DNA of 20,155 nt from Desulfovibrio sp. UBA4079 (GCA_002382645.1 DFYP01000003.1:699-20853), one strand, 5' to 3'. Positions 1 to 7,646 are shown, numbered from the stretch's first letter. Program-made: numbers and translations. The notes: generated by a model not told the origin, from the sequence alone.

Positions 1-48
1 CAGGCGCGGCAGGGAGGGGGAATATCCGGCCAGGAATGCGATGTTCAC
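1..48 (-). CDS. 5' end of an unknown gene (partial, cut by window start)
   Basis: A GTG codon at 48-46 opens a frame of 16 codons that runs off the window edge, reading MNIAFLAGYSPSLPRL. It is preceded by a good Shine-Dalgarno, GAGG at 60-57 inside a G-rich run, 8 nt upstream and overlapping the asnB stop codon, so it is probably translated as the next gene of the asnB operon. The N-terminus (Met-Asn-Ile-Ala-Phe-Leu, then a glycine-containing turn) resembles the first beta strand of glycosyltransferases, which often neighbour asnB-type amidotransferases in surface-polysaccharide loci. That functional idea is inference from 16 residues only. Confidence 0.55.
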   Translation of the reverse strand, partial: MNIAFLAGYSPSLPRL

Positions 49-58
49 GGCGCCCCCC

Positions 59-1999
59 TCACATCCAGCGTTCCAGCCAGGCCTGGAGCATGAGCACGTT
101 CCAGAGCCGCTGCTGCCGGTCGCGGCGTCCGGAGAGGTGCTCGTCCAGGGCGGCCTGCACGGGCTCGGGCTGGAGCAGGCCCTGGCGCCGCAGCCGGGCC
201 GGGTCCAGCAGGGCCCGGGCCCAGTTCCTGAGCGGCCCGCGCAGCCAGGAGTCCAGGGGCAGGCCGAAGCCGGTCTTGGGCCGGTCGAAGAGCCCGGCGG
301 GGACAAAGCGCTGGAGGATGCGGCGCAGGATGCGCTTGCCCTGGCCCCCGGTCACCTTCATGGACAGGGGCAGCCGCCAGGCCATGGCCGCCACCCGGTG
401 GTCCAGGAAGGGCGCGCGGGGCTCCAGGCTCGCGGCCATGGCCGCCCGGTCCATCTTGACCAGCACGTCGTCGGGCAGGTAGCAGGCCGCGTCCAGAAAC
501 TGCATGGCTCCGGTCAGGTCCTGGCCCTGGGGCCAGAGGTCGCTGCGCTCCAGGAGGGTCTGCGGGGCCCGGTGGTCCAGGAGCAGGGCCTGGGGCCTGG
601 GCCAGACCGTCACCAGCCTGCGGTAGAGGTCCCCGGGTCCCGAGGCGGGCAGGGCCTGGGCCAGCTTGTGCAGCTTGAGCCCGGGGTTGCGCGGGGCCCG
701 CGGCAGGCGGCCCAGCAGGGTGTCCCAGACCCCCGGGGGCACGGCCCGGATCCCGGCGGCCAGGATGCGGCGCAGGGGCCTGGGGGCGTGCCCCAGCCCG
801 CGCCACAGGGGCGGGCCCCAGACGTGGCGGTTGTACCCGGCGAAGAGCTCGTCCCCGCCGTCGCCGGTGAGGCAGACCGTGACCTGCCGGCGTATCAGCC
901 GGGCCACCAGGGCCGTGGGCAGCATGGAGGCGTCGCCCAGGGGCTCGTCGAAGATATCCGGCAGCCCGGCCACGGCCTCCAGGGCCTGGCCCGGGGCCAG
1001 GAACAGGGCGTTGTGGTCCGTGCCCAGGGCCCGTGCCAGGCGGGCGGCCTCGCGGCCCTCGTCATAGGCCGCCTCGGCAAAGGTCACGGTGAAGGTCTTC
1101 ACCGGCCGGGGGCTCTGGGCCTGCATCAGGGCCGTGACCAGGGAGGAGTCGATGCCGCCGGAGAGCAGCGCGCCCAGGGGCACGTCCGCGCGCATCTGGC
1201 CGAGCACCGCGTCCCGGAGCAGGGCCTCCAGCTCGATGGAGGCCTCCTCCTCGGACCCGGTGAACGGCTCGGCCAGGCCGCGTTCCACGCTGTCGGCCAG
1301 GGACCAGTAGGCCTGGGGCTCGGGCAGGCCGTCCTGTTCCGGGGTCAGCCGCAGGAGACAGCCCGGGGGCAGCTTGCGCACGTCCCGGTAGATGGAGCGC
1401 GGGGCGGGCACGCAGGACAGGCGCAGGTACAGGGCCAGGGCCTCGTGGTCCAGGTCCGGGCTGATCCCGGGCAGGGCGCGCAGGGCCTTCAGTTCCGAGG
1501 CAAAGGCGAACAGGCCGCCGAGCAGGCCGTAGTACAGGGGCTTTTCGCCCATGCGGTCGCGGGCCAGGGTCAGGGTGCGCTCGCGGGCGTCCCAGAGGGC
1601 CAGGGCGAACATGCCCCGGGAGCGGTCCAGGGCCGTTTCCAGGCCCCAGGCGGCCACGGCCTCGAGAAAGGTCTCGGTGTCCGAGGTGCCGCGCCAGCCC
1701 GGGAATCCGGGGCTTGTTTCCAGGAGGCGGCGCAGTTCCGGGAAGTTGTAGATCTCGCCGTTGAGGACGAGCGTCAGGCGGCCGTCGCCCGTGGCCATGG
1801 GCTGGGCCCCGGCCCGGGACAGGTCGATGATCGCCAGGCGGCGGTGGCCCAGGGCCAGGCCCGCGCCCGCGTCCACGAACAGGCCTTCGTCGTCCGGGCC
1901 GCGATGGGCCAGGGCCAGGCTCATGCGCCGCGCCAGGCCGCGCAGGGCCTCGGCCGGCAGGGCGCGCTTGGGGTCCAGGACCCCGGCGATGCCGCACAT
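59..1999 (-). CDS. asnB: asparagine synthetase (glutamine-hydrolysing), AsnB family
   Basis: A 646-residue class II glutamine amidotransferase that converts aspartate, ATP and glutamine to asparagine, AMP, PPi and glutamate in the cytoplasm. The Met-Cys start places the catalytic nucleophile at Cys2 after Met removal. The N-terminal glutaminase domain carries HRGPDDEG (32-39), RLAIIDLS (54-61), LNGEIYN (79-85) and the DTET/RDR motifs (about 107-150). The synthetase domain carries the PP-loop SGGIDSS (280-286). Length is typical of bacterial AsnB (about 600-650). Paralogues in polysaccharide clusters amidate sugars or other carboxylates, so the substrate could differ; the overlapping downstream start fits such a locus. 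No clear Shine-Dalgarno precedes the ATG, and a promoter-like pair ends right at the start codon (see separate entry). Confidence 0.93.
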   Translation of the reverse strand: MCGIAGVLDPKRALPAEALRGLARRMSLALAHRGPDDEGLFVDAGAGLALGHRRLAIIDLSRAGAQPMATGDGRLTLVLNGEIYNFPELRRLLETSPGFPGWRGTSDTETFLEAVAAWGLETALDRSRGMFALALWDARERTLTLARDRMGEKPLYYGLLGGLFAFASELKALRALPGISPDLDHEALALYLRLSCVPAPRSIYRDVRKLPPGCLLRLTPEQDGLPEPQAYWSLADSVERGLAEPFTGSEEEASIELEALLRDAVLGQMRADVPLGALLSGGIDSSLVTALMQAQSPRPVKTFTVTFAEAAYDEGREAARLARALGTDHNALFLAPGQALEAVAGLPDIFDEPLGDASMLPTALVARLIRRQVTVCLTGDGGDELFAGYNRHVWGPPLWRGLGHAPRPLRRILAAGIRAVPPGVWDTLLGRLPRAPRNPGLKLHKLAQALPASGPGDLYRRLVTVWPRPQALLLDHRAPQTLLERSDLWPQGQDLTGAMQFLDAACYLPDDVLVKMDRAAMAASLEPRAPFLDHRVAAMAWRLPLSMKVTGGQGKRILRRILQRFVPAGLFDRPKTGFGLPLDSWLRGPLRNWARALLDPARLRRQGLLQPEPVQAALDEHLSGRRDRQQRLWNVLMLQAWLERWM

Positions 2000-2005
2000 G
2001 GCGAA

Positions 2006-2034
2006 AGTGTACAGGCCCGGAGCGGGCCGGGCAA
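2006..2034 (-). promoter_or_regulatory. candidate asnB promoter placing the start site at the ATG
   Basis: On the minus strand TTGCCC (2034-2029) and TACACT (2011-2006) are separated by exactly 17 bp. The expected transcription start falls about 7 nt downstream, at or next to the asnB ATG at 1999. With no Shine-Dalgarno visible, this would give a leaderless mRNA. The spacer holds a small hairpin (GCCCGG/CCGGGC). The -35 and -10 each match consensus at four of six positions, so this is only a candidate. Confidence 0.35.
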
Positions 2035-2053
2035 CGCTTTTCGGGTCCCGGGC

Positions 2054-2575
2054 TCAGGCGCCCCGGGACAGGGCCAGGGCCAGGGCCGTGGAGAGCTTGA
2101 CCAGCTCGGCGTTGCCCTTGCGGATGGTGGCCGCGAAGCGCCGGGCCAGGAGGAGCAGAAGGCGGTTGGCCAGCAGGGGTTCGCGCTCGGTGAGGCCGAA
2201 GAAGCGGGTCCGGTCCGTGCGCAGGAACTCGGCGTCCTCCAGGACCGTGACCGTGGCCGAGCGGGTGTCCTGGTCGATGAGGGCGATCTCGCCGAACACC
2301 GGATGGAGGCTGCCGTCCAGGGTGGCCAGGACCTTGCGGGGGTTGTCCACCACGGCCAGGGGCAGGACCATGTCCTTGAGGAGCATGGACTTGGTCACCC
2401 GGACCCGGCCGCTGACGAGCACGAACATCTCGTCCCCGGACTGGCCCTCCTCGATGAGCACCGCGCCCGCGGGCAGCTTGAGGTGGTCGAAGATGTCCTG
2501 GACCGCGGCCAGCCATTCCGGAGGAAAGCCCTCGAACAGGGGGATCTTGCTCCAGTCCAGGGTGTCCAGGTTCAT
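2054..2575 (-). CDS. stand-alone cyclic nucleotide-binding domain protein
   Basis: A 173-residue protein made of one cNMP-binding beta-barrel with flanking helices and no DNA-binding or kinase domain. The ATG at 2575 overlaps the channel gene's stop as ATGA and has GGAG about 8 nt upstream; longer in-frame starts lie inside the channel gene and are rejected. The phosphate-binding cassette reads FGEIAL (94-99) followed by TRSATV (104-109), keeping the Gly-Glu pair and the Arg that contact the cyclic phosphate and ribose in CRP/PKA-type domains, so ligand binding is plausible. A helical C-terminus (about 118-170) matches the C-helix region. The coupling to the K+ channel gene suggests it is a regulatory subunit or partner of that channel, which is inference. 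Confidence 0.85.
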   Translation of the reverse strand: MNLDTLDWSKIPLFEGFPPEWLAAVQDIFDHLKLPAGAVLIEEGQSGDEMFVLVSGRVRVTKSMLLKDMVLPLAVVDNPRKVLATLDGSLHPVFGEIALIDQDTRSATVTVLEDAEFLRTDRTRFFGLTEREPLLANRLLLLLARRFAATIRKGNAELVKLSTALALALSRGA

Positions 2576-3708
2576 TGGGCGGCTCCGGGTTTGATGTAGA
2601 GGACCGCGTCGTAGGCGGCCAGGGGTTCGGCGTCCGGCGGGTTGATGAGCACCCGGGGGCCCTGCTGGCCCAGGCGGGTGTCCCGGCCGGAGTTCTGGAA
2701 CAGCTCCAGGATGAAGCTGTCCAGGGCCTGGCCCTCGTCCAGGATGTCGTCCAGGGCCAGGGCCCGGGAGACCTGGCACAGGGCCAGGGGCAGGGAGCCG
2801 TCAGACCCGCGCATGGCGCTGGTGAGTCCGCCCCAGGTGTGGGCCTTGTCCTCGGCGGACAGGCTGCGGAACTCCAGGAGGTTCTTGCCGCGCAGGCCCA
2901 GCAGGCCCTGGAGAAAGGCCCAGACCGACTGGTTGGAGCCCATGAGCCCCAGGACCCGGCTGGCGATTTCGCCGCGGATGAGCGCCTCGGTGGCCCCGGC
3001 GCGCAGGAGGTGCTTGCGGTTCTCGGCCAGGACCACCTCGCAGTACAGGGGCACGTCCTTGTTCTGCTCGCGCACGGCCAGGGCGGCGTAGAGGGTCTGC
3101 TGGTCGGCTTCCTTGGGCTCCAGGCCCTCCTGGGACAGGACATAGACCACCTTGGCGGCCTGGGGCCGGGCGCGGTGGACCACGTTCTCCTGGGCGATGC
3201 TGCCCCAGACGAACTCCAGACGGTCGCCCAGGGCCAGCTGGTAGGCCACCTGGTCGCGGGCCTCCGGGGGCAGGCTGTTGACCAGGACCAGGGCCCGGTC
3301 CTTGAGCAGCCCGGCCTCGTCCATGCCCTTGACCAGGTCCAGGGCGAATCCGTTCCAGCCCATGACCACGATGTGTCCGACCTTCTTCACGGCGAGCAGT
3401 CCTTTGCGTTTCTGGGCCTTGCGCTCCACCAGGAGGGAGGCCAGGTTGCCGGTGAGGGTGGAAACCAGGCCGATGCCGCTGACCATGACCAGAAGCCCCA
3501 TGAGCCGGCCGCCGGTGGTCACCGGGACCACGTCGCCGTAGCCCACCGTGGTGAGCGTCACCACGGTCCACCAGAGGGCGGTGAAGATGTCCTCGCCGCG
3601 GCCTTCGCGCTCGAACCAGGAAAAGCCCAGGGACCCCGCGGCCAGCACCAGGGCGATGCACAGGACGAGCTTGGCGGTGGTCGATGAGAGCCAGGCCGGA
3701 AGTTTCAT
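2572..3708 (-). CDS. two-transmembrane potassium channel with RCK (TrkA-N) domain
   Basis: A 378-residue inner-membrane K+ channel. TM1 spans about 12-31, a pore helix and the selectivity filter TVGYGD follow at 54-59, and TM2 spans about 66-88. A linker then leads to a cytoplasmic Rossmann-like RCK domain starting at HIVVMGWNG (112-120) and a C-terminal RCK_C-like region to about 376. The Gly-Trp-Asn turn replaces the classical GxGxxG and resembles the MthK/GsuK class gated by Ca2+ or nucleotides. The start ATG has GGAG 5-6 nt upstream. It is the first gene of a two-gene unit with the cyclic-nucleotide-binding protein, overlapping by 4 bp. The gating ligand cannot be told from sequence alone. 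Confidence 0.9.
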   Translation of the reverse strand: MKLPAWLSSTTAKLVLCIALVLAAGSLGFSWFEREGRGEDIFTALWWTVVTLTTVGYGDVVPVTTGGRLMGLLVMVSGIGLVSTLTGNLASLLVERKAQKRKGLLAVKKVGHIVVMGWNGFALDLVKGMDEAGLLKDRALVLVNSLPPEARDQVAYQLALGDRLEFVWGSIAQENVVHRARPQAAKVVYVLSQEGLEPKEADQQTLYAALAVREQNKDVPLYCEVVLAENRKHLLRAGATEALIRGEIASRVLGLMGSNQSVWAFLQGLLGLRGKNLLEFRSLSAEDKAHTWGGLTSAMRGSDGSLPLALCQVSRALALDDILDEGQALDSFILELFQNSGRDTRLGQQGPRVLINPPDAEPLAAYDAVLYIKPGAAQ

Positions 3709-3735
3709 GGGCGCTCCGAAAAGCTTATTTATTCC

Positions 3736-3763
3736 AGCATAGCAGAGCGCGGGGCGGAGTCAA
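3736..3763 (-). promoter_or_regulatory. candidate sigma-70 promoter of the K+ channel operon
   Basis: Minus-strand TTGACT (3763-3758) and TATGCT (3741-3736) are separated by 16 bp. The start site would fall near 3729, about 20 nt before the channel ATG at 3708. The -35 matches consensus at five of six positions and the -10 at four of six. Confidence 0.5.
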
Positions 3764-3790
3764 CGAGGGCCCCCGTCCGCGGCGGGCGGG

Positions 3791-3836
3791 CAAACAAAAA
3801 GGCGCCTTGCCTTGCGGCAGGGCGCCTTTTGTTTTC
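3791..3836 (-). terminator. rho-independent terminator after the LysM lipoprotein gene
   Basis: An inverted repeat with arms reading roughly AACAAAAAGGCGCC and GGCGCCTTTTGTT encloses a short loop. A-rich sequence on one flank and T-rich on the other make it suitable for either strand. It lies 16 nt past the LysM gene stop (3852) and separates that gene from the K+ channel promoter. Confidence 0.8.
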
Positions 3837-3851
3837 GAGCCGTGGGCTAAA

Positions 3852-4298
3852 TTAGAAACCGTAGCCCAGCTGGGTCCGGATGGAGCCCGGCAGCACCGCG
3901 GTGGCGGCGGGGTCGGACTTCTTCTTGGACTTGCCGGCCATCTGCCGGGCGGCCTTGGCTTCGTCCAGCGTGAAGTCACGCGGGATGGCGAAGTTCTGGC
4001 CGGGGTAGATGAGGTTCGGGCTCTTCTTGATCTGGGCGCGGTTGGCCTTGTAGATCAGGGGCCACATGAACGGGTCGTTGTAGATCTGCTTGTACTCGGA
4101 AATCCACCACAGGCACTCGCCCTTCACCACGGTGTGGGAAGTGGGCAGCTTGCGGTACTCCTGGTCATAGAGTTCCGCAGGCGTGAGCACCTTCTCCGCC
4201 TTGGCCGGAGCCGGTTCGGGCTGAGACTTCACCTTTTTGGCGCAGCCCCAGGCGAAAGTCAGGCTGACAATCAAGGCCAGCAACACGAGCTTCTTCAT
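3852..4298 (-). CDS. LysM-domain lipoprotein
   Basis: A 148-residue cell-envelope protein. A lipoprotein-type signal peptide (1-18, Lys-Lys then a hydrophobic core) ends with Cys19 in FAWGC, an acceptable but not canonical lipobox. A Pro/Ala/Lys-rich linker (22-40) is followed by a LysM peptidoglycan-binding domain (about 55-106, from HTVVKGECLWW to YPGQNFAIP) and a Lys-rich tail. The protein is likely tethered to a membrane while gripping peptidoglycan. The start is set by AGGAGG at 4313-4308, 9 nt before the ATG at 4298; the in-frame ATG at 4316 lies upstream of that site and would bury it. It has its own promoter and terminator, so it is monocistronic. Confidence 0.88.
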   Translation of the reverse strand: MKKLVLLALIVSLTFAWGCAKKVKSQPEPAPAKAEKVLTPAELYDQEYRKLPTSHTVVKGECLWWISEYKQIYNDPFMWPLIYKANRAQIKKSPNLIYPGQNFAIPRDFTLDEAKAARQMAGKSKKKSDPAATAVLPGSIRTQLGYGF

Positions 4299-4307
4299 AC
4301 CAACATG

Positions 4308-4313
4308 CCTCCT
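4308..4313 (-). promoter_or_regulatory. Shine-Dalgarno that decides the LysM gene start
   Basis: A perfect AGGAGG on the minus strand lies 9 nt upstream of the ATG at 4298 and just downstream of the alternative ATG at 4316, favouring the shorter protein. Confidence 0.8.
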
Positions 4314-4337
4314 CATTTGGAAACCCAGTGAAAACCC

Positions 4338-4365
4338 AGAGTATACCTCTCCATCGCAATGTCAA
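4338..4365 (-). promoter_or_regulatory. candidate promoter of the LysM lipoprotein gene
   Basis: A perfect minus-strand TTGACA (4365-4360) overlaps the stop codon of the upstream hypothetical gene. TACTCT (4343-4338) follows at 16 bp spacing; the better-looking TATACT (4345-4340) is only 14 bp away. The surroundings are AT-rich relative to the window. No terminator is visible between the upstream gene and this promoter. Confidence 0.5.
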
Positions 4366-5135
4366 GAATTGTACCGGGCCCTCCAATTATCAATAATTTT
4401 TTTCTCCTGCAATACCAAAGTCTCGGAGGGATTCAGTTGGAGCGCCTTGCCCACCGCGGCCTCGGCCTCCTCCATCCAGCCCCCCTGGCGCAGGCTTTGG
4501 CTGGCCAGAACATACATCAATTCCGGCTGGTTGCCATAGATGCCCGCAAGCAGGGCCGGGTACTCCTCGCCGAAAACGCCGCGCACCAGGTCGTTCTGCG
4601 CCACGAGGAGACGGGCCAGTAGCATGTTCCCCCGGTGCCTTGCAAGATATACCGGGAGCAATTGCCGGCACTTGGCCAGGATGAAGCGGATGCGGCCGAT
4701 CTCCCGGCGCATGCTCTCCTCGGTCTGGTGGAGCACCTGGAACAGCTCCCCGGCCACGTCCTTGGCGGCCTGGGGCAGGTCCCCGCGGTCGCGCATCTCC
4801 CGGAACCAGGGGGCGTAGTTGGTTTTCTGGTAGGCGTCCTCCAGGAGCTTGATGGTCTCGTGGAAGATGTAGCCCATGCCCCAGTCCAGGAAGCGGCCCT
4901 CCAGGGGCCCGTCGGGGTCGTTGCGGAACACGTGGTGGGCCGTGTCCTTGAGCCGCCACAGGAGGCCCTTGTTCATCTCCGAGCCGAGCAGGTTGCGCAG
5001 GACCTCGTGGCTCACCAGGCCCTCTTCGTCGAAGCGCCGGAACTGCGCCGAGAGCTCGCGGCTGGCCAGGCAGAAGTTGCGGAACACGTCGCGCACGAAC
5101 TCGGGCAGCTTGGCTCGGATCCAGGTCTTGGACAT
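4362..5135 (-). CDS. conserved-looking hypothetical protein, coupled to Lon-like protease
   Basis: A 257-residue, mainly alpha-helical soluble protein with no signal peptide or membrane segment that I recognise as no named family. Charged and aromatic residues are spread over the first 170 residues. The C-terminal part (about 195-250, including EAAVGKALQLNPSETLVL) looks like a TPR helix pair. Its ATG lies 3 nt past the stop of the Lon-like protease gene with AGGAGA 6 nt upstream, so the two are almost certainly cotranslated. A role as adaptor, substrate or regulator of the protease is possible but is inference from position only. Confidence 0.8.
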   Translation of the reverse strand: MSKTWIRAKLPEFVRDVFRNFCLASRELSAQFRRFDEEGLVSHEVLRNLLGSEMNKGLLWRLKDTAHHVFRNDPDGPLEGRFLDWGMGYIFHETIKLLEDAYQKTNYAPWFREMRDRGDLPQAAKDVAGELFQVLHQTEESMRREIGRIRFILAKCRQLLPVYLARHRGNMLLARLLVAQNDLVRGVFGEEYPALLAGIYGNQPELMYVLASQSLRQGGWMEEAEAAVGKALQLNPSETLVLQEKKIIDNWRARYNS

Positions 5136-5138
5136 GGG

Positions 5139-7598
5139 TTATCTCCTGCCCCGGTCGGCCTTGCGGGCCAGACGGCAGAGTTCGGCCAGGCGGCTGTCCA
5201 CCCGCTGGTAGAGGCTGTCCTTGGGGAAGCGGCCGTTCTTGCCGCGGCGTCCGGCGGGCAGGCCGGTGAGCAGCGTGAGCGCCTCGTCGATGTGGCGCAC
5301 GGGATAGATCCGGAACAGGCCCTTGTCCACGGCCGTCAGGATCTCTTCCTTGAGCATGAGGTGCGGGGTGTTGTCCGCGGGCAGGATCACGCCCTGCCGG
5401 CCGGTGAGCCCGCGGCGGCGGCAGACCTCGAAGAAGCCCTCGATCTTGCGGTTGACCCCGCCCACGGCCATGACCGCGCCGGACTGGCTCACCGCGCCGG
5501 TGAAGGCGTAGGCCAGGTCGATGGGCGTGCCCGCCAGGGCCGAGAGCAGGGCGGCCAGCTCCGCGCCCGAGGCCGAGTCGCCCTCGATGCCCGCGTAGCT
5601 CTGTTCGAAGCACAGGCTGCCGGTGAGCACCAGCGGCTTGTCCACGGCGAACAGGGCCAGGAGGTAGCTCTTCAGGATCATCATGCCCTTGGTGTGGATG
5701 GGCCCGCCCAGCTGGGCCTCGCGCTCCAGGTCCAGGATGCCGCCGTGGCCCACGCCCACGGTGCAGGATATCTGGTGCGGCAGGCCGAATTCGTAGTCCC
5801 CGAAGAGCGTCACCGAGAGGCCGTTGGCCCGGCCCACGGCCGAGCCGCCGGTGGCCACCTTGATGATCTCCCGGTCGTAGTCGGCCATGAACTCCTCTTC
5901 AAAGAGGTTCGAGCGGAAGTCGCGGGCGGCCACGGCCTCGGCCAGGTGTTTGGCCGAAACCATCTTTTTGCTCTGCATCCGGGCCACGGCCGCGGCCTCG
6001 ATCATGCGCTCGCGCACCAGGGGGAAGGCCAGGGAGAGCTTGGTCTGGTCCTCGGCCAGGCGGCTGGCCTGGTCCACGAGCCCGGCCAGGGCCTCGCGGG
6101 AAAAGGGCGGCAATTGGGCCTCGCGCAGGATCCGGCCCAGGGTGCAGAGGTAGTTCCGGATGTTCCCGGCCGTGCGCGGGGCCGTGGGCTGGAGCTGGGC
6201 CTTGAGCTTGAAGAACTTCTGGAACCGGTCGTCGTTGTACAGGAGCTGCTCGTAGGTCTCGTCCGTGCCCACCAGGAGCACGGTGAGGTCCAGGGGGATG
6301 GGCTCGGGCTCGATGGTCCGGGCGCGCACCTGCTCCGGGTCCACCGGGTCCTCGATGCGCGAGGCCCCCAGGCGCAGGGCCCGCAGCAGGCCCTCCCAGG
6401 ACGAGGGGTGGGAGAGCAGGTCCTCCATGTTCAGGATGAGGAAGCCCTTGTTGGCCCGGTGCAGGGCCCCGGCCCGGATCAGGGTGAAGTCGGTGTAGAG
6501 CGCGCCCATCTCGGCCTCGCGCTCGATGCTGCCCAGGAGGTTGAACGGCGTGGGGTTGCTCTCGATGACCACCGGAGCGCCCTGCTGCTGGCCGTTGTCC
6601 ACGAACAGGTTGGCCTCGTAGCGGTAGAACACGTCGTCCACGGGCAGGGAGTCCTGGCCGTGGGCCTGGCCGTGCGGCTGGCCGTGGGCCTGGGCGTGGA
6701 GCTGGGCGCTGGACATCTGGGCCTGGGGCTCGCGCGGCAGGAACAGGTCCACGTTCTCCAGGAGGTCCTTTTCCACGGCCGCGAAGTGCTTGGCCAGCCG
6801 GGGTTCGAGCGCGCCGAACTCCTGGAGCACGGGGCCCAGGTGCTCCTCCATGGCGGCCTTGGCCATGGCCCGGTGCAGGGCGTTCTCCTCGCGCCGGAGG
6901 TCCTGCTCGTTCTGGCCCATGCGGCGCAGGTAGCGGCTGATGCGCAGCAAGAGCTCGTCGCCCCGGGACTTGAGGCGCTTCTTGGCCCCGGGCTCCATGG
7001 CCTCGTACTCGGCGTCGCCGATGGTCTTGCCGTTGACCACCGGGGTCAGGGTCAGGGCCCCGGTGTCGTCCATGTTCAGGTTGAAGTTCTGGCGGCCGGC
7101 CTCGTTCTCCATCTCGGTGAAGAGGTCCTCGCGCTTCTCGTTGTAGCGCTTGACCAGGGCCTCGCGCTGGCGGTGGAAGGACTCCTGGTCGAAACGGGCC
7201 GGGATGGTCCCGCGGATCTCGGTCATGGCCTTGGCCATGGCGGCCTTGAAGGCGCGGCCCCTGCCCGCGGGCAGGGAGATGGCCACGGGCCGGTCCGGGT
7301 CCTCGAAGTTGTAGAAGTAGAGCCAGTCCGGCGGGGCCGGGGCCTTGGCCGCCACCGGGGCCAGGAAGCGGCGGATGAAATAGGTCCGGCCCATATTGGC
7401 GTCGCCGGAGACATAGACGTTGTATTCCCGGCCGCGGATGCGCAGGGCCATGTTCAGGGCCTGGATGGCCCGGGGCTGGAACAGGGCGTGGCCGTTGCGC
7501 TCGGGGATCTCCCGGCTGTCGGTCCAGGGCACCCGTTCCGGGGCCAGGGTGGCCCGCAGCTTGTGCGGCGGCAGGGGCGTGGGTTTTTTTCTGGGCAT
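5139..7598 (-). CDS. Lon-like ATP-dependent protease (AAA_32 + Lon S16, COG1067/LonB type)
   Basis: An 819-residue cytoplasmic AAA+ protease. The N-terminal ATPase part has a degenerate Walker A, GDANMGRT (65-72), with Arg where Lys is usual. A long charged, probably coiled-coil insertion follows (about 110-290), and the Walker-B-like GFLILNMEDLL comes at 385-395. The C-terminal Lon protease domain carries GDSAS with catalytic Ser675 and NRKIEG with Lys718; the 43-residue Ser-Lys spacing equals that of E. coli Lon (679/722). Residues 295-315 hold a His/Gln/Ala/Gly-rich repeat with His at every fourth position. No LAN substrate-binding N-domain is present, which separates it from classical LonA. 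It is the first gene of a two-gene unit with the hypothetical protein. Confidence 0.9.
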   Translation of the reverse strand: MPRKKPTPLPPHKLRATLAPERVPWTDSREIPERNGHALFQPRAIQALNMALRIRGREYNVYVSGDANMGRTYFIRRFLAPVAAKAPAPPDWLYFYNFEDPDRPVAISLPAGRGRAFKAAMAKAMTEIRGTIPARFDQESFHRQREALVKRYNEKREDLFTEMENEAGRQNFNLNMDDTGALTLTPVVNGKTIGDAEYEAMEPGAKKRLKSRGDELLLRISRYLRRMGQNEQDLRREENALHRAMAKAAMEEHLGPVLQEFGALEPRLAKHFAAVEKDLLENVDLFLPREPQAQMSSAQLHAQAHGQPHGQAHGQDSLPVDDVFYRYEANLFVDNGQQQGAPVVIESNPTPFNLLGSIEREAEMGALYTDFTLIRAGALHRANKGFLILNMEDLLSHPSSWEGLLRALRLGASRIEDPVDPEQVRARTIEPEPIPLDLTVLLVGTDETYEQLLYNDDRFQKFFKLKAQLQPTAPRTAGNIRNYLCTLGRILREAQLPPFSREALAGLVDQASRLAEDQTKLSLAFPLVRERMIEAAAVARMQSKKMVSAKHLAEAVAARDFRSNLFEEEFMADYDREIIKVATGGSAVGRANGLSVTLFGDYEFGLPHQISCTVGVGHGGILDLEREAQLGGPIHTKGMMILKSYLLALFAVDKPLVLTGSLCFEQSYAGIEGDSASGAELAALLSALAGTPIDLAYAFTGAVSQSGAVMAVGGVNRKIEGFFEVCRRRGLTGRQGVILPADNTPHLMLKEEILTAVDKGLFRIYPVRHIDEALTLLTGLPAGRRGKNGRFPKDSLYQRVDSRLAELCRLARKADRGRR
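6654..6701. repeat. imperfect 12-bp tandem repeat, four copies, inside the Lon-like gene
   Basis: Four consecutive 12-bp units begin at 6654, 6666, 6678 and 6690, three starting ctggccgtg and the last ctgggcgtg. Units 1 and 3 are identical. In the minus-strand reading frame each unit encodes four residues with one histidine, giving His301, 305, 309 and 313. Being in frame, copy-number changes would not disrupt the gene. Confidence 0.8.
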
Positions 7599-7646
7599 AG
7601 GTTGGGTCGGAGAACGGCCGGTTCAGCGGGCCGCGCTCCAAAAAAA

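Noticed and set aside
41..2599. 852-codon plus-strand open frame opposite asnB and the cNMP gene
   Set aside because: Low-complexity Gly/Gln/Val/Ala composition, no ribosome site, and opposite two genes with clear motifs; a shadow of strong GC bias at third codon positions.
2054..2779. 241-residue version of the cNMP protein
   Set aside because: The extra 68 residues are a Gly/Pro/Arg-rich shadow inside the channel gene; the ATG at 2575 has a ribosome site and ATGA overlap.
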